Assembly (NCBI RefSeq): GCF_000472385.1 | Contig: NZ_AWZU01000048.1 | Span: forward strand, 1 to 63,088 | Length of the DNA stretch: 63,088 nt | Source: Bradyrhizobium sp. ARR65 | GTDB lineage: Bacteria; Pseudomonadota; Alphaproteobacteria; Rhizobiales; Xanthobacteraceae | Reading direction: 5' to 3' | In this document: one piece after another, positions 47,356 through 55,928 of the stretch | Layout of the letters: the number at the start of each line of letters is the position of its first letter | Position numbering within the stretch: position 1 is the stretch's first letter | Position numbers and translations under genes: made by a program | The notes under the pieces: model-generated | What the model was told of the DNA's origin: nothing | Seen by the model: the letters and a program-made list of their open reading frames with translations, nothing else | Database searches by the model: none

Positions 47356-48435
47356 ATGTCCCACGCCCCTCGCTTTCATCGCCTCGCGGTCGACGATCTT
47401 CGTCGCGAAACTGCCGATGCAATTTCGCTCACCTTCGCGATCCCTAAAGAGCTCGCCGATGACTATTGTTTCACGCCGGGCCAATACCTCACCCTGCGGA
47501 CCACGCTGGACGGTGAGGAAGTGCGTCGTTCCTATTCCATCTGCTCCGGCCCCGATGATGGTGAGCTGCGCATCGCCGTGAAGAAGATCGACGGTGGCGC
47601 GTTTTCGAACTGGGCCGCGGAGGACTTGAAGAAAGGCGATCAGCTTGACGTGATGACGCCGACCGGCCGCTTCGGGGTCGCGCCATCGGCCGCTGATGCA
47701 CGCACATATCTCGGCTTTGCCGCAGGCTCCGGTATCACCCCAATTCTGTCCATCATCAAGGGCGTGCTCGCCCGCGAACCGAAGAGCTGCTTCTTCCTGT
47801 TTTACGGCAACCGTACCACCGAGGGCATGCTGTTCCGCGAAGCGCTCGAGGAGTTGAAGGACCGTTTCATCGACCGTTTCTCGGTGTTCCACGTGATCTC
47901 CGGCGAGGAGCAGGACATCGCGATCCTGCATGGGCGGCTGGACGGCGACAAGGTGAAAGTGTTGCTGCGAGCGATGGTACCGGCCGAAAGTGTCGATCAT
48001 GTTTTCATCTGTGGCCCGATCGGCATGAGCGAGGAGGTCGAGGCGACTTGCCGCGCGCTCGGCATCGCGGCCGAGCGCATTCATGTCGAGCGCTTCGTCT
48101 CCGAATTCGGCGGCAAGCCGCGGCCTAAGGCGCTGGTTTCGGCCTCGGCGCCGCCGAAAGCATTCGCGTCACTGATCATCGACGGGAAGCGCCGCGACGT
48201 GCCGGTGGCGGAAGGCGAGGCCATCTTGGATGCTGCGTTGCGCGCCGGTATCGATTTGCCATTTGCCTGCAAGGGCGGCATGTGCTCGACCTGCCGCGCC
48301 AAGCTTGTCGAAGGCAAAGCGGAGATGGACAGCAACTATTCGCTGGAGCCGTGGGAGTTAAAAGCTGGATTTGTTCTGACGTGCCAGGCCAAGCCGGTGT
48401 CCGAGCGCGTGGTAGTGGACTACGACCACGTCTAA
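47356..48435 (+). CDS. paaE: Phenylacetyl-CoA epoxidase reductase PaaE
   Basis: A 359-residue reductase: FAD-binding barrel (RRSYSICSGPDDGELRIAVKKI), NAD(P)H domain (YLGFAAGSGITPILSIIKGVL), and C-terminal plant-type 2Fe-2S domain with Cys ligands in FACKGGMCSTCRAKLVEG and LTCQ. It passes electrons from NADPH to PaaA. ATG at 47356 is used (MSHAPRFHRLAVDDLRR); upstream frame translates a repeat. Confidence 0.95.
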   Translation: MSHAPRFHRLAVDDLRRETADAISLTFAIPKELADDYCFTPGQYLTLRTTLDGEEVRRSYSICSGPDDGELRIAVKKIDGGAFSNWAAEDLKKGDQLDVMTPTGRFGVAPSAADARTYLGFAAGSGITPILSIIKGVLAREPKSCFFLFYGNRTTEGMLFREALEELKDRFIDRFSVFHVISGEEQDIAILHGRLDGDKVKVLLRAMVPAESVDHVFICGPIGMSEEVEATCRALGIAAERIHVERFVSEFGGKPRPKALVSASAPPKAFASLIIDGKRRDVPVAEGEAILDAALRAGIDLPFACKGGMCSTCRAKLVEGKAEMDSNYSLEPWELKAGFVLTCQAKPVSERVVVDYDHV

Positions 48436-48529
48436 AATATGAGGCGTCGTTGACTCATCGGTCGCTTCGCCGCAGCATGCAATCTCAAGAGGCTTGCTCG
48501 AACAAGCCCGAGAATCCGGGGAGTTGTAG

Positions 48530-48988
48530 GTGAACGTCAAGGCCACACTATCGCCCGACGATCTTGCGCGCGCCTGTGCCGATGCGATGTGGAAGGAGGA
48601 CGATGCGAGCTCGGGGCTCGGCATGGAAATCCTGAACGTCAAGCCGGGCGAAGCGACGCTCGCCATGACCATCCAGCCGCAGATGGTGAACGGCCAGCGT
48701 ATCGCCCATGGCGGATTCATCTTCACGCTCGCCGATTCCGCATTTGCCTTTGCCTGCAACAGCCGCAACGAGCGCGCTGTGGCCGCGCACTGCCAGATCA
48801 GCTTCATTCGCCCGGCGAAGCTCGGCGATCGCCTCATTGCCGTCGCGCGCGAAATCTCGCGCAATGGACGCTCCGGAATTTACGATGTGCGTGTCACCGC
48901 GGGCGACGAGGTGATCGCCGAGTTTCGCGGCCATTCTCGCACCGTTGTAGGGACGTGGCTGCCGGAGAGCGAGAGCAAACAACAATGA
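48530..48988 (+). CDS. paaI: PaaI hotdog-fold thioesterase
   Basis: A 152-residue acyl-CoA thioesterase. The HGGFIFTLADSAFAFACNS motif, with the catalytic Asp in LADS, defines PaaI. In phenylacetate catabolism it releases CoA from dead-end intermediates. GTG start with GGGGAG upstream. It lies 94 bases after paaE and 30 before paaK. Confidence 0.93.
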   Translation: MNVKATLSPDDLARACADAMWKEDDASSGLGMEILNVKPGEATLAMTIQPQMVNGQRIAHGGFIFTLADSAFAFACNSRNERAVAAHCQISFIRPAKLGDRLIAVAREISRNGRSGIYDVRVTAGDEVIAEFRGHSRTVVGTWLPESESKQQ

Positions 48989-49018
48989 AAATGTCTGGGG
49001 AACGCCGAGGACAACGAG

Positions 49019-50350
49019 ATGGCTACGACAAGCCTGAAAGTAAGGGCCAGCAGTTATAATCCCGAAATGGATGAGGCGGAGCGCGCCTCGCGCGACGAGA
49101 TCATAGCGCTGCAGACGCGGCGCCTGAAATGGTCGCTCGCCCATGCCTATGAGAACGTCGCGCACTACAGAAAGGCTTTCGACAAGGCCGGCGTGCATCC
49201 TTCCGATTTCGAAGAGCTGTCGGATCTTGCCAAATTCCCGTTCACGTCGAAGACAGACCTGCGCGAAAACTATCCTTTCAACATGTTCGCGGTCCCGCGC
49301 GAGAAGCTGGTGCGTGTGCATGCGTCGTCGGGCACGACCGGCAAGCCGATCGTGGTCGGCTACACCAAGGCGGATATCGCAACCTGGTCGAGCGTGATGG
49401 CCCGTTCGATCCGCGCCGCTGGCGGCCGGGCCGGCATGATCATCCATAACGCCTATGGCTATGGTCTCTTCACCGGCGGCTTGGGCGTGCATTACGGCGC
49501 GGAAGAGCTCGGCTGCACCGTGGTGCCGATCTCTGGTGGCATGACCGAGCGGCAGGTGCAGCTCATCAATGATTTTCGCCCTGATATCATCACGGTGACA
49601 CCGAGCTACATGCTAGCGATCCTCGATGAGTTCAAGCGCCAGGGCCTCGACCCGCGCAAATCGTCGCTCAAAATCGGTATCTTCGGCGCCGAGCCCTGGA
49701 CCAACGCGATGCGCGCCGAGATCGAGGACGCCTTCGACATGGATGCGACCGACATTTACGGGCTATCCGAAGTGATCGGTCCGGGCGTCGCGCAGGAATG
49801 CGTCGAGACCAAGGATGGTTTGCACATCTGGGAGGACCACTTCTATCCCGAAGTGATCGATCCCGAGACCGGCAAGGTGCTGCCTGACGGCGAGAAGGGC
49901 GAACTCGTCTTCACCTCCTTGACCAAGGAGGCTTTTCCGGTGATCCGCTATCGCACCCGCGACCTCACGCGGCTGTTGCCGGGCACCGCGCGGCCCGGCA
50001 TGCGGCGGATGGAGAAGGTGACGGGACGTTCGGACGATATGATCATCCTGCGCGGGGTCAACCTGTTCCCGACCCAGATCGAGGAGGTGCTGCTCGCGAC
50101 CGACTGGTGCGGCGGCCATTTCATCCTCGAACTGACCCGCGACGGCCGCATGGATGAACTGACCATCATCGCCGAGTCTCGCCCCGAGAGCTGGGACGGC
50201 CGCGGCCTCGTCGAGCACGCCGAGCGGATCACCGCGCATATCAAGAACACCATCGGCATCACCGCCAAGGTGAAGGCGGTCGCGCCGGAGACGCTGGAGC
50301 GTTCGCTCGGCAAGGCCAAGCGGGTTTACGACAAGCGCCCGAAGGGGTAA
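49019..50350 (+). CDS. paaK: Phenylacetate-CoA ligase PaaK
   Basis: A 443-residue adenylate-forming enzyme that makes phenylacetyl-CoA, the first pathway step. Seen: phosphate loop SSGTTGKPIVVGYT near residue 102, the YGLSEVIGPGVAQEC motif near 245, and the C-terminal hinge GRSDDMIILRGVNLFPTQIEE. Length and sequence style are typical. It is the last clear paa gene in the run. Confidence 0.95.
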   Translation: MATTSLKVRASSYNPEMDEAERASRDEIIALQTRRLKWSLAHAYENVAHYRKAFDKAGVHPSDFEELSDLAKFPFTSKTDLRENYPFNMFAVPREKLVRVHASSGTTGKPIVVGYTKADIATWSSVMARSIRAAGGRAGMIIHNAYGYGLFTGGLGVHYGAEELGCTVVPISGGMTERQVQLINDFRPDIITVTPSYMLAILDEFKRQGLDPRKSSLKIGIFGAEPWTNAMRAEIEDAFDMDATDIYGLSEVIGPGVAQECVETKDGLHIWEDHFYPEVIDPETGKVLPDGEKGELVFTSLTKEAFPVIRYRTRDLTRLLPGTARPGMRRMEKVTGRSDDMIILRGVNLFPTQIEEVLLATDWCGGHFILELTRDGRMDELTIIAESRPESWDGRGLVEHAERITAHIKNTIGITAKVKAVAPETLERSLGKAKRVYDKRPKG

Positions 50351-50385
50351 CAGCAGCCGGAGTGAGAACTTCCGGAATTCCCCTG

Positions 50386-51399
50386 ATGTCACCAAAGCCC
50401 GAACTCCCACCCATTGCGGTCGAAGCGCGCTGCGTGCGGCTGAACGCGAAGGCGGCTGATGCCGCTTCGCTTTCACCGGTGATCGAGCGACGCACGCTGT
50501 CGCGCCGTGACAATGAGGTGCTGATCGAGATCAAGGCCGCCGCGGTCAATCCGTCGGACGTGAAGGCCGCGACCGGGCTGATGGCTTACGCCGTGTTCCC
50601 GCGTACGCCGGGACGCGACTATGCTGGCGTGGTGATCGATGGCCCGGAAGGGACGATCGGGCGCGAGGTGTTCGGCTCCTCCGGCGACCTCGGTATTCGG
50701 CGCGATGGCACTCATGCCACGCATCTCGCCGTCGAAGCCGGGGCCGTGGTCGAGAAGCCGAAGACGGTCTCCTGGGAAGAGGCGGCGGGGATCGGCGTTC
50801 CCTTCGTCACCGCGATGGAAGGTTTCCGCCGCGCCGGCATACCGAATGCCGGCGAAACCGTGCTGATCATGGGCGTCAACGGCAAGGTCGGCCAGGCGGC
50901 GACACAGATCGCGACGTGGCATGGCGCGCGGGTCATCGGGGTGGTGCGCAAGAACGAAGCCTATGAGGGTCACGCCAACGCAACGATCGAGGTGATCGAC
51001 GCCTCCGCGACCGATGTCGCCGCGAGGGTGCGAGAGCTGACCGATGGCAAGGGCGCAGCGATCGTCTTCAACACGGTCGGTGATCCCTATTTCCAGGCGG
51101 CGCACAAATCGCTCGCCCTCCGCGGCCGGCAGATCCTGATCGCAGCCGTCAATCCGGTCGTGCCGTTCAACATCCTGGAATTCTATCGCGGACAGCATAC
51201 TTATGTGGGCGTCGATACACTGGCGCTGTCGTCGGTCGCGACTGGTGATGTGTTGCGGGAACTCGCGCCCGGCTTTGCCAGCGGGCACCTGAAGCCGTTT
51301 TCGATCAATTCGACTGCGATCTATCCGTTGGAAGACGCCGGGCGCGCCTATCTTGCGGTCGCCGGTTCCTCGCGCGACCGGGTGATCTTGCGGCCGTAA
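50386..51399 (+). CDS. Zinc-free MDR superfamily quinone oxidoreductase-like protein
   Basis: About 337 residues of the medium-chain dehydrogenase/reductase fold. NADPH-binding region VLIMGVNGKVGQAATQIATWHGARVIGVV; catalytic part near the start (AVNPSDVKAATGLMAYAVFPRTPGRDYAGVV) lacks the zinc-ligand Cys/His set, as in quinone oxidoreductases. ATG at 50386 or the GTG at 50362 (near AGCCGGA) are both possible. It follows paaK by 35 bases and might be co-transcribed, perhaps reducing enoyl or quinone products. This is not a known paa gene. Confidence 0.82.
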   Translation: MSPKPELPPIAVEARCVRLNAKAADAASLSPVIERRTLSRRDNEVLIEIKAAAVNPSDVKAATGLMAYAVFPRTPGRDYAGVVIDGPEGTIGREVFGSSGDLGIRRDGTHATHLAVEAGAVVEKPKTVSWEEAAGIGVPFVTAMEGFRRAGIPNAGETVLIMGVNGKVGQAATQIATWHGARVIGVVRKNEAYEGHANATIEVIDASATDVAARVRELTDGKGAAIVFNTVGDPYFQAAHKSLALRGRQILIAAVNPVVPFNILEFYRGQHTYVGVDTLALSSVATGDVLRELAPGFASGHLKPFSINSTAIYPLEDAGRAYLAVAGSSRDRVILRP

Positions 51400-51405
51400 T
51401 ACGCG

Positions 51406-51484
51406 GTCATTCCGGGGCGATGCGAAGCATCGAACCCGGAATCTCGAGATCCGGGTTCGCCTCTTCGAGGCGCCCCGGAATGAC
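51406..51484. repeat. Palindromic repeat (CCCGGAATCTCGAGATCCGGG family)
   Basis: GTCATTCCGGGGC ... GCCCCGGAATGAC forms the outer arms, GATGCGAAGCATC a small hairpin, and CCCGGAATCTCGAGATCCGGG the central palindrome. Best preserved of three copies (8428, 51406, 60877). It separates the MDR gene from the sulfur transporter gene. Confidence 0.65.
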
Positions 51485-51510
51485 ACTGAGAATACTCAGC
51501 GGATACTTTG

Positions 51511-52593
51511 ATGGATTCCTCTCACCTCGTCGTTCTCGCCGGCCTCGCCATCGGCCTCATCTACGGCGCGATCGGGCTTGCGAGCGGCTTTTGCCTGATG
51601 AGCAGCCTTCGCGGCTGGTGGGCGAAGGGGGACACGCGCCTGGTGCGCACATATGCGCTTGCGATCGCAGTCGCGATTGCCGCCACCCAAACGCTTGCCG
51701 CCTACGGCCTCGTCGATCTCGGCAAGTCGATCTATCTGCAGCCGACCTTCTCAGGCCCGCTGATGTTCTTCGGCGGTTTGTTGTTCGGCTACGGCATGGT
51801 GATGGCGAACGGCTGTCCCTCCCGCGCGCTGATACTGCTCGGGCGCGGCAACTTGCGCTCCTTCGTCGTGGTCGTCCTGGTCGGCATTTCCGCGGAGGTG
51901 ACGCTGAAGGGTCTGATTGCGCCGATGCGCATCGCCGCGCTGCAGGTCTCGCAGAGCACCGTCACGGTCACCTCGCTGCCGGCCTGGCTGTCGAGCGTTG
52001 GTCTGCACGGCGCGCCGGCGCGGATCGTGGCCGCTGCCGCGATCGGCGCAGCCTTTCTGATCTTCGCCTTCGCGCATCGGCCGTTCCGCCGCGCACCGGA
52101 CCAGATCGGGGCGGGCATTATGATCGGCCTCCTGGTCGCGGCCGGTTGGTTTGCGACCGGTTATCTCGGCGCCGATGAGTTCAACCCGGTGCCGATAACT
52201 TCGCTGACTTTCATCGCGCCGATCGCCGACGCGTTGCAGTACGTGATGTTGTCGACCGGTCTCACGTTGAATTTCGGCATAGCCACCGTTGCCGGCGTGT
52301 TCGCCGGCAGTGTTGCGACCGCGCTCGTGACCGGGCGTTTCCGCCTGGAAGGTTTCAGCTCGCCGCGCCACATGTTGCGGTCGGCGGGCGGGGCGGTGCT
52401 GATGGGCGCGGGCGGCGCAATGGCCCTTGGCTGCTCGGTCGGGCAGGGGTTGACCGGGCTGTCGACGCTGGCGCTCGCCTCTTTCATTGCGGTGGCCGGC
52501 ATTCTGGCGGGGACGGCCGCGGGCCTGCGCGGCGCGCTGCGGGTGCGGCCGCTAACGCCCATGATCGAAGCGCAATCAAGCCCATGGACCTGA
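51511..52593 (+). CDS. YeeE/YedE (TsuA-like) sulfur-compound transporter
   Basis: A 360-residue membrane protein with about nine helices. Two short Cys motifs, NGCPSRAL (about residue 104) and LGCSVGQGLTG (about 311), match the paired Cys motifs of the YeeE/YedE family, which import thiosulfate or related sulfur species. The TTG at 51508 is one codon earlier; ATG at 51511 is chosen. It converges on the OsmC-fusion gene, 23 bases apart. A TusA/TsuB-like sulfur carrier is not adjacent. Confidence 0.85.
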   Translation: MDSSHLVVLAGLAIGLIYGAIGLASGFCLMSSLRGWWAKGDTRLVRTYALAIAVAIAATQTLAAYGLVDLGKSIYLQPTFSGPLMFFGGLLFGYGMVMANGCPSRALILLGRGNLRSFVVVVLVGISAEVTLKGLIAPMRIAALQVSQSTVTVTSLPAWLSSVGLHGAPARIVAAAAIGAAFLIFAFAHRPFRRAPDQIGAGIMIGLLVAAGWFATGYLGADEFNPVPITSLTFIAPIADALQYVMLSTGLTLNFGIATVAGVFAGSVATALVTGRFRLEGFSSPRHMLRSAGGAVLMGAGGAMALGCSVGQGLTGLSTLALASFIAVAGILAGTAAGLRGALRVRPLTPMIEAQSSPWT

Positions 52594-52616
52594 AGCGCCA
52601 GGCCGCCGGATCTTTG

Positions 52617-53840
52617 TCAATCGGCGGGCCTGGTCAGGATGCGGACTTCGGACGTCAGCGTGCGGTGCACCGGGCATTTGTCCGCGATCTCCATCAGTCG
52701 CTTGCGCTGCTCGGTATCGAGCGCGCCTTCGATGCCGATCACCCGGTCGATCTGGTCCAGCAGGCCGATCTTGGTCTCGCACTCGGCGCAGTCCTCCGCG
52801 TGAATCTTGCTGTGGGCAAGCGTCACGGTGACGCGGTCGAGCGGCAGAGCCTTGCGTTCGGCATAGAGCCGCATGGTCATGGAGGTGCAGGCCCCTAACG
52901 CCGCCAGCAGGAAGTCGTACGGCCCCGGTCCTGAGTCCTCGCCGCCCGCCGCAATCGGCTCGTCAGCAAGCAATTGATGCGGCCCGACGGCGATGGTCTG
53001 CTGGAATTTGCTCTCGCGCGTTTCGCGCACCACGACGTGGCGCGGCACCTCGCCGAGGTTCAAGGTCGCCGCGGGACCGGCGGGCTCCAGATATCGGCTC
53101 GCCCAGGCTGCGATGACATCGGCGACGTAGGTCGCATCGCGCCGGATGGTCAGCAGATGATCGGCATCGTCAAGCGAGACAAAGCTCTTCGGATGCTTGG
53201 CCGCGAGAAAGATGCGCGTGGCATTCTCGATCCCGACGGTGTCGTCTGTCGGCGCATGCATGACCAGGAGCGCCTTGCGCAGATGCGCAATGTGCCGCAT
53301 CAGTTCATGCTCGGCGACATCGTCGAGGAATTCGCGCGTGATGGGGAACGGGCGACCGGCGAGAGAGACTTCGGCCCGGCCGTTTGCCCTGATGTCCTCG
53401 AGACGATCCTTGAACAGGCCGGTGACATGGTTCGGATCGGAGGGCGCGGCGATGGTGACCACGCCGAGCGCCTCCGGGATCTTTTCCGCCGCGGCCAGCA
53501 TGGCGGCGCCACCCAGGCTATGGCCGATCAGGATCGCCGGTGCTTTCCGCGTTTCGCGCAAATGATCGGCGGCGTGCACGAGATCAGCGACATTGGAAGA
53601 AAAGGTGGAATTGGCGAAATCGCCTTCGCTGGACCCGAGCCCGGTGAAGTCGAACCGCAGCACGGCGATGCCCTTGGCGGCAAGCGCCACCGCGATCCGC
53701 TTCGCCGCCAGCACGTCCTTGCCGCAGGTGAAGCAATGCGCGAACAGCGCGTAGGCGATGGGCGCACGATCGGGCAGGTCGAGCGTTGCCGCGAGCTGGT
53801 GGCCGCCTTCGCCTTTGAATTGGAAGCGTTCGCTCGGCAT
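52617..53840 (-). CDS. Bifunctional alpha/beta hydrolase/OsmC-family protein
   Basis: A 407-residue natural fusion. Residues 1-250 are an alpha/beta hydrolase with nucleophile Ser108 (ILIGHSLGGAAML) and oxyanion strand YALFAHCFTCGKD. Residues about 265-407 are an OsmC/Ohr-like domain with two redox Cys, in LGACTSMTMRLYAERK and in DKCPVHRTLTSEVR near the C-terminus. OsmC domains reduce organic hydroperoxides; the hydrolase may feed or clear its products. It precedes the sulfite-oxidase-like and MFS genes only in reverse order on the same strand. Confidence 0.9.
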   Translation of the reverse strand: MPSERFQFKGEGGHQLAATLDLPDRAPIAYALFAHCFTCGKDVLAAKRIAVALAAKGIAVLRFDFTGLGSSEGDFANSTFSSNVADLVHAADHLRETRKAPAILIGHSLGGAAMLAAAEKIPEALGVVTIAAPSDPNHVTGLFKDRLEDIRANGRAEVSLAGRPFPITREFLDDVAEHELMRHIAHLRKALLVMHAPTDDTVGIENATRIFLAAKHPKSFVSLDDADHLLTIRRDATYVADVIAAWASRYLEPAGPAATLNLGEVPRHVVVRETRESKFQQTIAVGPHQLLADEPIAAGGEDSGPGPYDFLLAALGACTSMTMRLYAERKALPLDRVTVTLAHSKIHAEDCAECETKIGLLDQIDRVIGIEGALDTEQRKRLMEIADKCPVHRTLTSEVRILTRPAD

Positions 53841-53888
53841 GAGCTCCTCCCGCTTGGTTTCACCTCTCCCGGTGAGAGGTGAAAGGCG

Positions 53889-54551
53889 TCAATCGCCGGA
53901 ATAGCGTTGCTCGGCCCAGGGGTCGCCGCGGTTATGATAGCCGCGCACTTCCCAGTAGCCCGGCGCGTCCTTGTCGAGGAATTCGATCGCTTGTAGCCAT
54001 TTCGCACTTTTCCAGAAATAGAGATGCGGCACCACCAGCCGCACCGGGCCGCCATGTTCGGACGAGAGCGGCTGACCCGACCAGCTATGGGCGAGCAGCG
54101 CGTCCTCGGCGGCGAAATCCTCCAACGCCAGATTGGTGGTGTAGCCGTCGTAGGAGTGAAGCACGACGAAGCGCGCGTCCTCGCGGGGCTGGCAGGCCGT
54201 GAGCAGGTCTTGCGTCGCGAGCCCTTCCCATTGGTTATCGTAACGCGACCAGGTCGTGACGCAGTGAATATCGGAGGTGAATTGCCTCTGCTGCTGCGCC
54301 ATGAACTGGGCGAAATCCCAGAAGATCGGCTGCTCGACCGCGCCGTAGACGTCGAGCCGCCAGCGCTCCCGCGAAATTTCCGGCGTCAGTCCGAGATCGA
54401 GCACCGGCCAATCCCGAGTCAAATGCTGCCCGGGCGGCAGGCGCTGTTCCTCGGGACGACTGACCTTCCCGGTGAGGAAGCGACCCTCCTGGGCCCAGCG
54501 CTGCTTGGTGCGGGTCAGCTTGCTCTCGGGGGGCTCGTTCTCATCGGCCAT
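53889..54551 (-). CDS. Sulfite oxidase-like molybdopterin-dependent oxidoreductase
   Basis: A 220-residue protein equal to the molybdenum-cofactor domain alone, with the cofactor Cys97 in DIHCVTTWSRYDNQWEGL and GLTPEISRERWRLDVYG before it. It lacks a heme domain, dimerisation domain and Tat signal, so it is cytoplasmic and shorter than true sulfite oxidases. An unknown redox substrate is likely. It sits 48 bases upstream of the OsmC fusion (on the minus strand) and just downstream of the MFS gene. Confidence 0.88.
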   Translation of the reverse strand: MADENEPPESKLTRTKQRWAQEGRFLTGKVSRPEEQRLPPGQHLTRDWPVLDLGLTPEISRERWRLDVYGAVEQPIFWDFAQFMAQQQRQFTSDIHCVTTWSRYDNQWEGLATQDLLTACQPREDARFVVLHSYDGYTTNLALEDFAAEDALLAHSWSGQPLSSEHGGPVRLVVPHLYFWKSAKWLQAIEFLDKDAPGYWEVRGYHNRGDPWAEQRYSGD

Positions 54552-54566
54552 TTCCTGCGGCCTCCG

Positions 54567-55889
54567 CTATTCGTGCCGGTGCATTGCCGATTCGTGCTTG
54601 GTGTCGCGCATCGTCGAGTAGATCAGCAGCGAAAGGAAGATGATGCCGCTCAGATAATAGTAGAACCAGGTCTCGTGCCCGATGCTTTTGAAATAGAGCG
54701 CAATCGCCGGCGCCGTGCCGCCGAACACCGACACCGTGATGGCGTAAGGTAGCCCAACCCCGAGCGCGCGGACATTGGTGGGGAACAATTCGGCCTTCAC
54801 AATGGCGTTGATCGAGGTGTAGCCCGCCACGAAGATCCAGGCCGCGCAGATCAGAAGGAACACGATGAACGGCGACTTGGTCTCCTTCAGCGTCATCAGG
54901 ATCGGAACGGTCGCAAGCGTGCCGACGATGCCGAAGAACACCAGCAGCGGCTTGCGGCCGATCTTGTCCGACAGCGCGCCATAGGTCGGCTGCAAGAGCG
55001 TCGCGAACACCAGCGTGCCGAAGATCACGATCGTCGTTTGATCCTCGGTGAGCCCGACCGAAAGCTTTACAAACGTCTGCATATAGGTCGTGAAGGTGTA
55101 GAACGCCGCTGTGCCGCCGGCCGTGAGACCGACGACGAGCAACAGCTCACGCGGATAGCGGAAGAGGTCGCGTAGCGAGCCCCTCGGCTTGACGGCTTTC
55201 TTGGCTTCGATGAAAGCCTCGGTCTCATGCAGGTTGCGCCGCATCACCGCGGTGAAGATCGCGAGCAAGGCGCCGATGACGAAGGGGATGCGCCAGCCCC
55301 AGGTCTTGAGCTGCTCAGGCGTGAGAAACACCTTCTGCAGCAACAGCAGCACGATGATCGCAGTGAGCTGGCCGCCGATCAGGGTGACGTATTGGAAGCT
55401 GGAATAGAAGCCGCGGTGCTTGGCGTCGGCGACCTCGCTCAAATAGGTGGCGCTCGCGCCGTATTCTCCCCCTAAGCTCAGGCCTTCGATGACGCGGGCG
55501 AGCGCCAGGATCGCCGGCGCGGCAAGGCCAATCGAGGCATAGGTCGGCGTCACCGCGATCACGAGCGAGCCGAAGCACATGCACAGCACCGAGAGCGTCA
55601 GCGACAGTCGCCGGCCGAAATGGTCGGCCAGATAGCCGAACAGCCAGCCGCCGAGCGGCCGCATCAGGAAGGTGGCGGCGAACAGCACGGCCGCGTTGAG
55701 CTGCTGCACCACCGGGTCGGCGGCGGGAAAGAACGCCGGCGCGAAGTACAACGCGAAAGCGGTGTAGGCGTAGAAATCGTACCACTCGACGAGGTTGCCG
55801 GCCGAGCCGATGAAGATCGCACGAACCCGGCGCTCGACGTCGGCGACGTCGAGTTTCTCGGGGGCCCGGGTTAGTGTTTGATCTGTCAT
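54567..55889 (-). CDS. MFS transporter, MHS (metabolite:H+ symporter) family
   Basis: A 440-residue 12-helix transporter. AIFIGSAGNLVEWYDFYAYTAFALYFAPAFFP and FLMRPLGGWLFGYLADHFGRR match KgtP/ProP/ShiA-type symporters. It likely imports an organic acid or betaine with protons. It is the first gene of a possible MFS-sulfite oxidase-like-OsmC unit on the minus strand (15 and 48 base gaps), and starts 39 bases after the P450 stop. Specificity unknown. Confidence 0.9.
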   Translation of the reverse strand: MTDQTLTRAPEKLDVADVERRVRAIFIGSAGNLVEWYDFYAYTAFALYFAPAFFPAADPVVQQLNAAVLFAATFLMRPLGGWLFGYLADHFGRRLSLTLSVLCMCFGSLVIAVTPTYASIGLAAPAILALARVIEGLSLGGEYGASATYLSEVADAKHRGFYSSFQYVTLIGGQLTAIIVLLLLQKVFLTPEQLKTWGWRIPFVIGALLAIFTAVMRRNLHETEAFIEAKKAVKPRGSLRDLFRYPRELLLVVGLTAGGTAAFYTFTTYMQTFVKLSVGLTEDQTTIVIFGTLVFATLLQPTYGALSDKIGRKPLLVFFGIVGTLATVPILMTLKETKSPFIVFLLICAAWIFVAGYTSINAIVKAELFPTNVRALGVGLPYAITVSVFGGTAPAIALYFKSIGHETWFYYYLSGIIFLSLLIYSTMRDTKHESAMHRHE

Positions 55890-55928
55890 TGTCGGGCCTC
55901 CGAATGCCTTGTTGTGGGTTTCGGGGCC

